DNA from: Planctomycetota bacterium
GTDB taxonomy: Bacteria > Planctomycetota > Planctomycetia > Planctomycetales > Planctomycetaceae
Assembly: GCA_027618475.1 (NCBI GenBank)
Contig: JAQCEJ010000039.1
Coordinates: forward strand, 1-43,845
DNA: 43,845 nt
Direction of reading: 5' to 3'
Shown here: positions 8,353 to 17,100 of the stretch, piece by piece
Layout of the letters: every line of letters starts with the position of its first letter
Position numbering within the stretch: the stretch's first letter is position 1
Program-made: the position numbers and the translations under genes
Notes under the pieces: model-generated
The model's input: only the letters and a program-made list of their open reading frames with translations
Database searches by the model: none
Told to the model about the DNA's origin: nothing

Positions 8353-8736
8353 TCATTGAAACAATATCCATTTGTCGGGGTTATTTATCATTGTGACTAG
8401 CATGGCAATGATCTCGTCGTATTCATTATATATTGGCTTCACAATTTCTCGATCGACATATTTACTATCGACGGCGAACTGGATCCAGACTTGAGTTTCG
8501 GCCGCCTCGGCTTCACTGTCACACAACTTGGCAATAAATGCTCCCTTGTACCTTCGCTTCTGCCATGCTTCCGCCAGGTTGGCGCAGACGGAACGAGACG
8601 ACCTGCGAACTTGATCGATTAACGAATATCTTTCTTCTATAGGAAACGACTTGGTCGTTTCAAATAACGTCATCGCCGCTGTGTAGGCACGCTGATAAAC
8701 GATCAAGTCCGTATGACGGCGAATCTTGGATTCCAT
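8353..8736 (-). CDS. Four-helix-bundle protein (S23 / 23S rRNA intervening-sequence family)
   Basis: The 127-residue protein fits the S23/TIGR02436 family: it opens with a lone helix containing DLIVYQRAY, then FPIEERYSLIDQVRRSSRSV, CANLAEAW, and a late helix with EAAETQVWIQFA. Members were first noted in 23S rRNA intervening sequences of Leptospira and are related to the Avd accessory protein of diversity-generating retroelements. Most are orphan genes of unknown function. ATG 8736 is preferred over GTG 8739 because GGGGAG lies 4 bases upstream. The gene sits between a DUF1553 and a DUF1501 gene that are normally adjacent, and is bracketed by inverted purine-rich repeats. This suggests it is an inserted cassette. 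No reverse transcriptase or variable repeat is present. Confidence 0.88.
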   Translation of the reverse strand: MESKIRRHTDLIVYQRAYTAAMTLFETTKSFPIEERYSLIDQVRRSSRSVCANLAEAWQKRRYKGAFIAKLCDSEAEAAETQVWIQFAVDSKYVDREIVKPIYNEYDEIIAMLVTMINNPDKWILFQ

Positions 8737-8738
8737 CA

Positions 8739-8770
8739 CTCTCCCCGTCTCCTGGTCTCCCTGTCTTCCT
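8739..8770. repeat. Purine-rich GGGAGA repeat, copy 3 (inverted)
   Basis: On + this reads as pyrimidine-rich CTCCCC/TCTCC units; its reverse complement resembles 8309-8338. It begins immediately after the stop codon of the DUF1553 gene and supplies the ribosome site (GGGGAG) of the four-helix-bundle gene. Confidence 0.55.
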
Positions 8771-11700
8771 CAGCGGATTGTCACGAAATCTGTATGGTTA
8801 AACAAAGCCTGTGCGAGAGTTTCCCGCGCTCTCAACTGTGGATCGGTCGAGGCGGGAATGGTTTCTCCTTCCACCTGTTGTGCGATGACCTCGGGCTCCG
8901 CCTGTTCGAAGACGGCTTTTTGTTTTAACAGATAATTTCGGCTCAGTTCGAGTTCGGCATGACTGGGTGAGCGCGTCAGTATCTGTTCGAAGGCGGCGAT
9001 GACGAAGTCTTCATCGGATATCGGCACAGTCGATAAATCTCGCGCCAGCAAACGGCCGAGCTTTTGCACGAGTGCGCTGTTGGTTAATGCCAAAGCTTGT
9101 TGCGGGCGGACGCTCGATGAACGGCGGTAACAGTCGCAGGCATCGGGAGCATCGAACAGGTCGAGAAACATCATCTTCTCTTCGCCGTGCTGCGAGAAAT
9201 AGACCGAGCGTCGCCAGTTGGTTAAACCTTCGGTCTGCTCGACTTCTTTGCCGCCGAATGTTCTATCCAATTGTTTGGCGCTGGCGAGCAAACTGTCGCG
9301 GACGACTTCGGCTTCCATACGGGTGGAGTTGAAACGCCAGAGATAAACATTGTCGCGATCGATGGCGAGATTCGGATGATCGGACATGCCGGTGTAAGAC
9401 TTCCGCCGATACGCCTGACTGGTGACGATTAGCCGATGAATCGGTTTCATCTTCCAATTGTTGGCGATCAGTTCCGCCGCCAGCCAGTCGAGCAGTTGTT
9501 GATGCGTCGGACGGGCACCATTTCGGCCGAACTCTGCCGGGGTGGTGACGATGCCACGCCCGAAATGCCGCAACCAGATGTGATTGACGGCGACACGAGC
9601 CGTGAGCGGGTTTTCTTCGCTGGCAATCCATTTCGCCAGTGCCGTTCTTCGCCCGGTGCTTTGTGTAGGATACTGTGGCCCGAGCGGTGTGTATTCGGTC
9701 GTATCGGTCGCCAGTGCCGTTTCCGCGTTGGCAACCGCGGTGTTCGCCGACGTCAGTTGAGCCTGTGCCTGCGTAATGGCGGGGCTTCGTTTTTCGTCGG
9801 TCATCTCCATCGCTTCAGCAGCGGCGAGCGCTTGAGATGCCGTCACCTGTGTCAACCTGGCGGCTGCCAAATTCGCTTCACGTTCGGAGCGAGCGGCGGC
9901 TATCATCAATGCGTCGCTATTCGCGTCATCGATTTCGGCAACCGGTTCTCCGCCTGGTAATGTATTGAGATAGCGATACGAGTCCGCGTCGATTTTCGCT
10001 TTCAGGCTAGCCGATTCCATTTCGGCCGACGCGAGTTTCTGCTGTGCGACGTCGACGAGTCCCTTCGCGGCATCGAGCTTTCGCTGAGCCTGTTGTAACG
10101 CGAGTTCGGCGGCTTTGAGTTCAGAAGAATCGGTCATCTGACTGCTCACCACCGATGTCGCCGGGGCTACGGTAAACGGTGCCTCGGTCCAGTCTTCGAT
10201 TCCGATCAGATCTTTTTCTGTGCCATACAAGGGGGCTTCGAAGTCGAAACGGACGGTTGGCTTCGATGTCTCCGCTCCCGTGCCGCTCGTTTCAGTCACC
10301 TGCGCGAACATGAGGTCGTCGAATACTGTCCGCGTGCCGGTGCGAACATCGACGAGAATTCCGTGTTCGGCGTTCTTCGACTTATCCCAGCCGTTGAGAG
10401 CCGTCGGGACATTTTCGGCAAACGTTGTCTCGCCGTCGCTCGATTTCACAGTCACAAGCATCTGATTCTGACTTGGCTTAATTTGGTACGAGACATCAAA
10501 TTGCATCTGCCCGGCGGCAACGTCGTATTTGCCGATTTCGAACTCTTCCCACCCGCCGGGACGGTACGATTTGATGATGCCATTTTGAAAGCAGACCCAA
10601 CCGGCGGTCGCACCTTTCGTCAAACTCAGAGACAACTGAATATCGGCGTGTCCATCCTGAATGACCTGCAATCGATACGAAAATGTGGTCTGGTCGTCGA
10701 CCTGCTTAAGTCCATTGAGGGGATTGATGAGACAACGCCGGCCTTGAGAGGCGTCAACGAATAACGATTGCCCCCCCGAGAGTGCGTTCACGAGTACGGA
10801 CGATGATTTGGCAGCTTCGGCAGCGACGTCTCTCGCGGTTTGTGCCTGAGCAACAGACTGTTCCAGTTCCGGTAGAACTTGAGCGAATTGCGTATTCGCC
10901 GTCGAGAGTTCTTGCGAGGCAAGGCTGATGGCTTCTTGACGTTTTGCAAGTTCTTCTTGCCGAATGAAATCCTTCATCCCCGGATACCACGCTCGCGGCG
11001 GGAGATCGACTTTCACAATCGCGAAGGAATCGTGATTCAGGAACGCCGGCGGGCCGGGTTCGATTGGTGGTTTATCCTTGACGAAGCTATCTTCGCGGCC
11101 GCCAGTGTAGAATAACGTCTGGGCATCGAGTTTTTCGTCAAAGATGCGAATCGCTCCGCTTTGAATTGGTTTGTACGATGTTCCGTAGGTGTATTTCTGA
11201 AACAACCCAGGATCAGCTTCGCCGGCAACGCGATCGTGTCGCAGTTCAAGCGGCTCGAAAAACGCGCGGAATTTGAAGTATTCTTCCTGCGTGAGCGGAT
11301 CGTACTTGTGGTCGTGACAGTGACAGCAGTTAAACGACAAGCCGAGAAACGCTTTGCCGGTATGCTCGATGTTGTCCTTCATCCAGGTGTTGTAATTCCA
11401 GCGAAAAAAATTGCGGACGAGAAAACCGGTGGCGACGACGTTGTCATCGTCTTCGCCGGCAATTTCGTCGGCGGCGAGCATCTCCATGACCATGCGGTCA
11501 TAGCCTTTGTCTTCATTGAGCGAGCGGATGATCCAGTCTCGCCACCGCCAGATTTGGGCATAACTATTTAAGACGTCGGGAACCGCACGCCGACCGTACC
11601 AGTCGCTGTAACGCCAGACGTCCATCCAATGGCGTCCCCAGCGTTCGCCATATTGCGGACTGTCGAGCAGGCGATCGACAACTCGCTCGTAAGCGTCGAT

Positions 11701-12336
11701 GCGATCGTCGGCGAGAAAGGCATGTAAATCTTCGCGAGAAGGGGGGAGTCCTGTCAGATCGATATACAACCGCCTCAACAGAACATGTTTCTCTGCCGGG
11801 TCGAGCGGTACCAGCCCACGCTCTTGCTGTTCGACGGCGATGAACTGATCGATCGGGTTTCGAGATTCACCAATCGAATCGACAACCGGCAGTTCCGGTC
11901 GGACAATCTTCTGAAACGCCCAATGGTCACGCGGGTCTTCTTCCGGGAGATCATCGGCTGGAGCCGCGGCTCCTAGAGCAATCCAAGTTTTGATGTGTTC
12001 AATTTGCTCTGCCGTCAATGGTTCGCCTTCCGGCGGCATGCGAATCGAATCGTCGGCTGCGGAGATTCGTTCGAGGATCAAACTTGTCGACGCATCGCCG
12101 GCAATGATCGCGGGGCCGCTGTCGCCCCCTTTCAGCATCGATGGGACGGTGTCGAGCCGTAAACTTGCTTCCTGTTTGAGTGCTCCGTGGCAGGCAAAAC
12201 ATCGCGATTTGAGCAGTGGTTTGACACTCGTCTCATACAGCTCGTTCTGATCTTCGGCATATGCCGTCTGATCCGCGTGAAATGCCACTTGCGAGGTGAT
12301 GCTGAGCAGAATCAGGCAGAGTTGCGGGAACTTCAT
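8770..12336 (-). CDS. PSCyt1-DUF1549-DUF1553 protein with a central insertion
   Basis: This is a large exported planctomycete protein of 1188 residues. Order: signal peptide (about 1-28); PSCyt1 domain with a heme-binding CFACH at 46-50 and the later MPPEGEPL segment; DUF1549 from about 155, with RRLYIDLTGLPP and YGERWGRHWMD; a long Ala/Gln/Glu-rich helical stretch; an inserted beta-rich region of about 150 residues; a second Ala/Gln-rich coiled coil; and DUF1553 (NPLTARVAVNHIWLRHFGRG, and RRSSSVRPQQALALTNS near the end). Function is unknown; a redox or hydrolytic role on polysaccharides has been suggested for such proteins. ATG 12336 is chosen because AGGA lies 5 bases upstream. It heads a minus-strand operon that also holds the DUF1501 gene. 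Confidence 0.92.
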   Translation of the reverse strand: MKFPQLCLILLSITSQVAFHADQTAYAEDQNELYETSVKPLLKSRCFACHGALKQEASLRLDTVPSMLKGGDSGPAIIAGDASTSLILERISAADDSIRMPPEGEPLTAEQIEHIKTWIALGAAAPADDLPEEDPRDHWAFQKIVRPELPVVDSIGESRNPIDQFIAVEQQERGLVPLDPAEKHVLLRRLYIDLTGLPPSREDLHAFLADDRIDAYERVVDRLLDSPQYGERWGRHWMDVWRYSDWYGRRAVPDVLNSYAQIWRWRDWIIRSLNEDKGYDRMVMEMLAADEIAGEDDDNVVATGFLVRNFFRWNYNTWMKDNIEHTGKAFLGLSFNCCHCHDHKYDPLTQEEYFKFRAFFEPLELRHDRVAGEADPGLFQKYTYGTSYKPIQSGAIRIFDEKLDAQTLFYTGGREDSFVKDKPPIEPGPPAFLNHDSFAIVKVDLPPRAWYPGMKDFIRQEELAKRQEAISLASQELSTANTQFAQVLPELEQSVAQAQTARDVAAEAAKSSSVLVNALSGGQSLFVDASQGRRCLINPLNGLKQVDDQTTFSYRLQVIQDGHADIQLSLSLTKGATAGWVCFQNGIIKSYRPGGWEEFEIGKYDVAAGQMQFDVSYQIKPSQNQMLVTVKSSDGETTFAENVPTALNGWDKSKNAEHGILVDVRTGTRTVFDDLMFAQVTETSGTGAETSKPTVRFDFEAPLYGTEKDLIGIEDWTEAPFTVAPATSVVSSQMTDSSELKAAELALQQAQRKLDAAKGLVDVAQQKLASAEMESASLKAKIDADSYRYLNTLPGGEPVAEIDDANSDALMIAAARSEREANLAAARLTQVTASQALAAAEAMEMTDEKRSPAITQAQAQLTSANTAVANAETALATDTTEYTPLGPQYPTQSTGRRTALAKWIASEENPLTARVAVNHIWLRHFGRGIVTTPAEFGRNGARPTHQQLLDWLAAELIANNWKMKPIHRLIVTSQAYRRKSYTGMSDHPNLAIDRDNVYLWRFNSTRMEAEVVRDSLLASAKQLDRTFGGKEVEQTEGLTNWRRSVYFSQHGEEKMMFLDLFDAPDACDCYRRSSSVRPQQALALTNSALVQKLGRLLARDLSTVPISDEDFVIAAFEQILTRSPSHAELELSRNYLLKQKAVFEQAEPEVIAQQVEGETIPASTDPQLRARETLAQALFNHTDFVTIR

Positions 12337-12405
12337 AATTATCCTGCCATAGGTCAAGAAACCGCTGTTGGGGGGAGGATGTCAGGTGGGAATAGGCCTA
12401 TCACT

Positions 12406-12434
12406 ATTGTACATCAGCATTTCTGCAATTCCAA
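12406..12434 (-). promoter_or_regulatory. Candidate promoter of the DUF1553 operon
   Basis: On the minus strand TTGGAA (12434-12429) is followed by 17 bases and TACAAT (12411-12406). Four of six and five of six positions match consensus. The inferred start is about 65 bases before the ATG at 12336. The MITE-like element begins 50 bases further upstream. Confidence 0.45.
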
Positions 12435-12483
12435 CTGCAATCATCGCTTCCTGTTCCATGAATCAGGGAGTTCACACGCTCAT

Positions 12484-12653
12484 GGGTGCATCTGTTAAAT
12501 GGTGGAGGTCATTCGGGTGGCCGGGACAGCTTTGTGTCCCGGTCGCCTGGCGACAAGAGGATTTCTCAGCCGAGGTCTTCGACCTCGATCCGGCCTCAAA
12601 GAGGCTAGCGACAGAGGCATAACGGAAGGGACCACCATTTAACGGAGGCACCC
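12484..12653. mobile_element. MITE-like element with terminal inverted repeats and 9-bp target duplication
   Basis: The 170-bp element is bounded by imperfect inverted repeats of about 22-25 bp (12484-12508 and 12629-12653; 20 of the outer 22 positions match, both with the core GTTAAATGGTGG or its complement). It is flanked by a perfect direct repeat CACGCTCAT at 12475-12483 and 12654-12662. The interior has three hairpins: CCGGGACA with TGTCCCGG (12521-12542), CGAGGTC with GACCTCG (about 12571-12587), and GCCTC with GAGGC (about 12593-12605). It encodes no protein and would need a transposase in trans. A second, truncated copy is at 1-67. A 9-bp duplication occurs in several IS families, so the parent is not named. 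Confidence 0.85.
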
Positions 12654-12680
12654 CACGCTCATCCGCAGGGTTCCTTGGTA

Positions 12681-12709
12681 TTGACCCATTTCGGGAGTAG
12701 TCGTACGAT
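12681..12709 (+). promoter_or_regulatory. Candidate promoter of the glycosyltransferase gene
   Basis: TTGACC (12681-12686), 17 bases, then TACGAT (12704-12709). The start codon at 12753 lies about 35 bases after the inferred transcription start. The promoter begins 18 bases beyond the right target duplication of the MITE-like element, so it is not part of it. Confidence 0.5.
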
Positions 12710-12752
12710 TCCCCCCCCTTTGTGCAGAGGATGATGGCGAGCGGATTATCGT

Positions 12753-14021
12753 ATGAAACAATGGCAAGCCACTTCACGCTGGCTGTGGATCGTTCTCGCT
12801 TTGGCGTTCCTGGCAAGGATTCTCGCCGCCATGATGCTTCAATACCAACTCGACCACGTCTGGAAACGAGATTTCTTTATTCCCGGCGATGCTGAAGGAT
12901 ATTGGGAACTCGGTAAATCGATTGCAGCCGGTCAGGATTATTCCGTCTACGATCCTCCTCGACGAGTGCTTCGTATGCCGGGGTTTCCCTTGGTACTCTC
13001 CGGATCGGTCGCCCTCTTTGGAAACAGTTTTTTTGCGGCTCGCATCGTCCTGGCATTTTTCGGCACGTTGGGTTGCGCGGCGGTATACCTGCTGGGACGC
13101 GAGTTATTCAACGACCGCGCGGCTCTTGTCGGAACAGCCATTGCAGCCGCGATGCCGACATTTGTGTTGTTCAGCGTGGTGATGCTGAGCGAGACGCTGT
13201 TTGCCCTGTTCATGCTTCTCAATCTCTGGGCGTTTGCGGTCTTTCTCAGAAAGTGCAATTCGAACGCTTCGCTGGCATCGATATTGTGCTGGGCCTTCAT
13301 CGGCGGCGTACTTGTGACTGTTGCCAGTTATGTCCGACCGAGTTGGATTCTTGTCGGTTTCATATTTCCTGCCGTGTGGTGGATCTGCCGGAAATTCAGT
13401 CGTCAGGCCGCGCTGCAAGGGGTTGTCATGATCGCCGGCATGATTGTCAGTCTCGCACCCTGGGCATGGCGAAATTATCTGGTGACCGACAAGTTCGTTC
13501 CTATGACGCTCTGGATGGGGGCGAGTCTATATGACGGCTTGAATCCGCAGGCAACCGGCGAAAGCGAAATGTCATTCTTCGAGCGCGACCAGCTCCCGTT
13601 GAAAATGTCTGAATACGAAATCGATCGACATTACCGAAACGCGGCGTGGGAGTTCGTCAAAGCGAATCCCGGTAAGACCATGACACTCGCCTATTACAAG
13701 TTCGTGCGATATTGGAAACCCTGGCCCAATGCAACCGTCTTTCGAAACATGACCGTAATACTGGGGACTCTCATTGGTTTTTCATTTTTAATTGGTAGCG
13801 CTATCGCGGGAGGATGGACGTTGCGTGACAGCCATTGGGCATTGGTGCTGCTCGCCGGGCCCGTCATCTACTTTTGCCTGATACATATGGTGTTTGTGAG
13901 TTCGCTTCGTTATCGGCTACCTGGTGAATATGCACTGACTCTCCTTGCCGCATTTTACTGGACAAGTCGGGGTCGGGTGGAAAAGTCAGCGTCAACCGAA
14001 TTAACGCCGGCTGGTTCATGA
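12753..14021 (+). CDS. GT39/ArnT-like polytopic membrane glycosyltransferase
   Basis: The 422-residue protein is an integral membrane protein with about ten hydrophobic segments. It shows the pattern of the dolichyl-phosphate-mannose/ArnT-like superfamily: an acidic motif GDAEGYWELG after the first membrane helix (Asp46, Glu48), RMPGFPL at 74-80, and an amphipathic segment after the second to third helices. Such enzymes move a sugar from a polyprenyl-phosphate donor to lipid or protein on the outer side of the membrane. Donor and acceptor cannot be told from sequence. It has its own candidate promoter and lies 155 bases before a giant AsmA-like gene, both facing the same way. A 90-bp repeat fills most of that gap. 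Confidence 0.85.
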   Translation: MKQWQATSRWLWIVLALAFLARILAAMMLQYQLDHVWKRDFFIPGDAEGYWELGKSIAAGQDYSVYDPPRRVLRMPGFPLVLSGSVALFGNSFFAARIVLAFFGTLGCAAVYLLGRELFNDRAALVGTAIAAAMPTFVLFSVVMLSETLFALFMLLNLWAFAVFLRKCNSNASLASILCWAFIGGVLVTVASYVRPSWILVGFIFPAVWWICRKFSRQAALQGVVMIAGMIVSLAPWAWRNYLVTDKFVPMTLWMGASLYDGLNPQATGESEMSFFERDQLPLKMSEYEIDRHYRNAAWEFVKANPGKTMTLAYYKFVRYWKPWPNATVFRNMTVILGTLIGFSFLIGSAIAGGWTLRDSHWALVLLAGPVIYFCLIHMVFVSSLRYRLPGEYALTLLAAFYWTSRGRVEKSASTELTPAGS

Positions 14022-14066
14022 AGAGTCGGGGAGAGTTATCGATTGACGTTAGGTCAATTTGTTTTA

Positions 14067-14156
14067 TTAGAACTGGTTTCATAACCCGGTTGGCGACCGA
14101 AAAGACGTTCAAATGGTCCTGAAATACTCGAAGTCCAGAGGGTTATGAAGCGGCTT
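14067..14156 (+). repeat. 90-bp dispersed repeat, copy 1
   Basis: This segment matches the reverse complement of 20068-20157 over 90 bases without gaps, with 16 differences (about 82 percent identity). It starts 46 bases after the glycosyltransferase stop. Its ends can pair: TTCATAACCC (14078-14087) with GGGTTATGAA (14140-14149). Read in the frame that is open in copy 2, it encodes a related peptide but has a TAA after five codons. Confidence 0.8.
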
Positions 14157-14176
14157 CCCGCGTGAAAAGTTTCTGT

Positions 14177-17100
14177 ATGAATCTCCGCAAAACGTTCAAA
14201 TGGACTGCGATCTTTCTCTTCCTCCTGGTGATGGCAGGTGGGGGCGTGGGATATTGGATTTGGATGCAGGGAGACGAACTGCTGAAAGCCACGATCATCA
14301 CTCAGGCCAATACGATCATTCCCGAAGGCGATTTCAGCTTGGGGACAGCTCATTTCGATCTCAGTCGACGCATTCGTCTGTACGACGTAGAACTAAAACC
14401 GAAAACCGACCAGCCGCCGATGGTGAGCATCCCCGAAATCATTCTTAAGATCGATAACGATCTGCTTGCACGCGAACAACGTGTTCTCGTCCATAAAGTT
14501 ACTATCGAACGACCTACGTTCGAATTTGTGTTACGGCGCGACGGCACATGGAATTGGCAGTCGATCTGGCCGCTTCCTGCGAGTGACAATAGCTTGCCCG
14601 AATTTGAAATTCAGCGGGCGACCATTACGCTGCATTGGGAACCTGCTTCGGGCGTGCAGCATACGTCTGTCACGCTGCAAAACGTCGATTTGCATCTGAT
14701 TCCCTCAGGACATCGAGAGTTTCATGTGACTGCCGCCGGGGATGTGAATTTCTCCGGAAAAGTAAACCTCGAAGGGAAACTCAATCTCGAACGCAGCTCG
14801 TGGACCGTGATCGGCAAATGGAAGGGGCTGAAGGCCGGGCCGGAACTGGGGCAACTCATCTCTACGATATTCCCCGAGTTCGACGAAAAGTTGCAGCGAT
14901 TGTTGGCAGAGAATTCTGAAACATTCTCCGATGCTGCCTATGATGATGAGTTGGATAATGAGCAGCAAGAACTCGACGAAAGCAAGAACGCCGTCGACGC
15001 CGTTAGTGATGTAACTTTTTCGGAAAACCATCCGGAGGCATCCTCTGCTCAAACTCCTGTTACATCGCCTTCGATCGATTCGGTTCGACAAACGGCTGAT
15101 TCTGGTGACCCGGAACGTGTCTCGACACTGTGGACCGGTGATACGAGGCAGGCGGAAGGAATAAGCGACTCGTCCGCTTCTGCACGATCGATTTCGCAAA
15201 GACTTTGGCAAGGGTTATCTGCGTCGCTCGATGTGGGTTTCGAATTGTCATCGAGTTCAAGTTACAAAGTTCCCCGGGCTCGAGTCAGTGTGCAGGTGCA
15301 GGAGGGACGCTTGGCCCATCCCGATTTGCCCTTTGATCTGAATGAACTGTTCGGTACTGTCATCTGGGATAACAACTCGCTCGAAATCCGTGATATGCAG
15401 GCGACTCACGGTGCGACTCAGTTTTTATTGCATGGAAAGCGCGCACAAACTGCTGAAAGTTTTTCGAGTCTATGGCATGTGCAAATGACAGGGCTTGTGC
15501 TCGATCAGCAATTTCGTAATGTCCTCCGCGGCGGTGTTGCACGGTTGTTCGACGCCATTCAACCGCGCGGGAGCGTCGACCTGGTATTCGATCTCAAAGA
15601 GAATCATCCCACGGACGTGACTTCAATTCAACGGGCATCGATCGAGGAGAATCGTGAAGTACACGTCGCTTTAGACGAGGTTTCGGCCGACGAAGCCGCG
15701 TCCCTCGATTCGATTCTGCCAATAGGGAGGGAAATTGACACGGCGTCGCGCGCGCCGGAAACACCGCTGTCTTCAACGCCGCGCCGCTGGGAAGTTGAAA
15801 ACTTGTTGTTTACTGTAAAAGATGCGTCGATGATGCTGGCTAAGTTCCCGTATCCGATTCACCATATCAGCGGTCAAATTCAGCAACAAGATCGGGAGTT
15901 GTCTGTTTCACTGCAGGGGATGGCGGGCAAGCGGCCTGTTGTCGCAAAAGGGATGATCCAAAATCCGGGCATCGATGCCGGAGTCGACATGACGATTGTC
16001 GTCGACAAGATTTCCATCGACGAAACTCTGATCGCGGCGTTGCCGAGCGACATTCAACCGACCGTCAACGACTTACGACTGACCGGGACAATGGACGGTG
16101 CCGTTCACGTTGTCCGACCGGGGGGCCGTCATCGGCTCTGGTCGATTTTCGTCGATGCCGATATTGCCGACGGAACGATTCAATTCCAGAAATTTCCACT
16201 GCGGATGATCGACCTCAACGGTCATCTGATCTATTCAAATTCAAATCACCGCTGGTCGGTCACCGATTTGCATGCAAGGCGAGGCAAGGGGATTATCGAA
16301 GGAGAAGCACACTTTCGTTCTCCTGCACACAGCCACGAACTGTCGCTTAATCTCAAAGCCGAACAGCTTCCCCTCGATGGAAATCTGCTACAGGCGCTTC
16401 CCGAAGGACTTCGACGTGCCTGGGAGTTCATGGATCTTCGCGGCACAGCGGACATCTCGGCCATCGTGTTGTGGAATCCCGATGAGGCGGTGGATATTAC
16501 GCTTCCAACCGTAGAAGTGACCAATGGAAGCCTGCGATTGGAATCGTTCAAATATCCTCTCGAGCAAGTCCGTTCAAAATTCCGGTACAACGACGGGCTG
16601 GTTCATTTTCATTCGTTCAGCGGCCGTCACGATGATACGTTGGTGCGTGCGAAGGGTATGATGCGACTGATGGACGACGGTGGATGGAACCTGCATCTGG
16701 AACCATTTTTTGTCGATGACCTGCTACCGGGGCGTAGTTTTCGTCGGGCATTGTCGCCGGCTCTCAAACAGGCTGTCGACTCCGTCGATCTGCAGCAGCC
16801 TTTGTCGATGTCGGGCAAGGTGACCTTTGAACAGAAAGTCGAAGATGAAACATTGTTGCCGATGTCAGCGGCATTCGACGTCGAAACGATACTCACCGGC
16901 AATGCGATTGATGTTGGCGTCGAAGTCAAGAACATCTACGGTCGCGTCACCACTTCAGGAACATGGGATGGTTACCAATGTAAAATGATCGGCACGATTG
17001 ATCTCGAATCGCTGCTGGCACACGGTTATTACATCACACAGGTGCAAGGTCCGTTTCGTTTCGATAATCAAAGGCTCATGCTTGGCTCGCCGCAGATGGT

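Noticed and set aside
7553-8359. 268-codon plus-strand open frame
   Set aside because: Antisense to the DUF1501 gene; no start context and no family-like motif.
8353-8736. Diversity-generating retroelement suspected because of the Avd-like four-helix-bundle gene
   Set aside because: No reverse transcriptase, template repeat or variable repeat is present nearby; the orphan S23 family is the better call.
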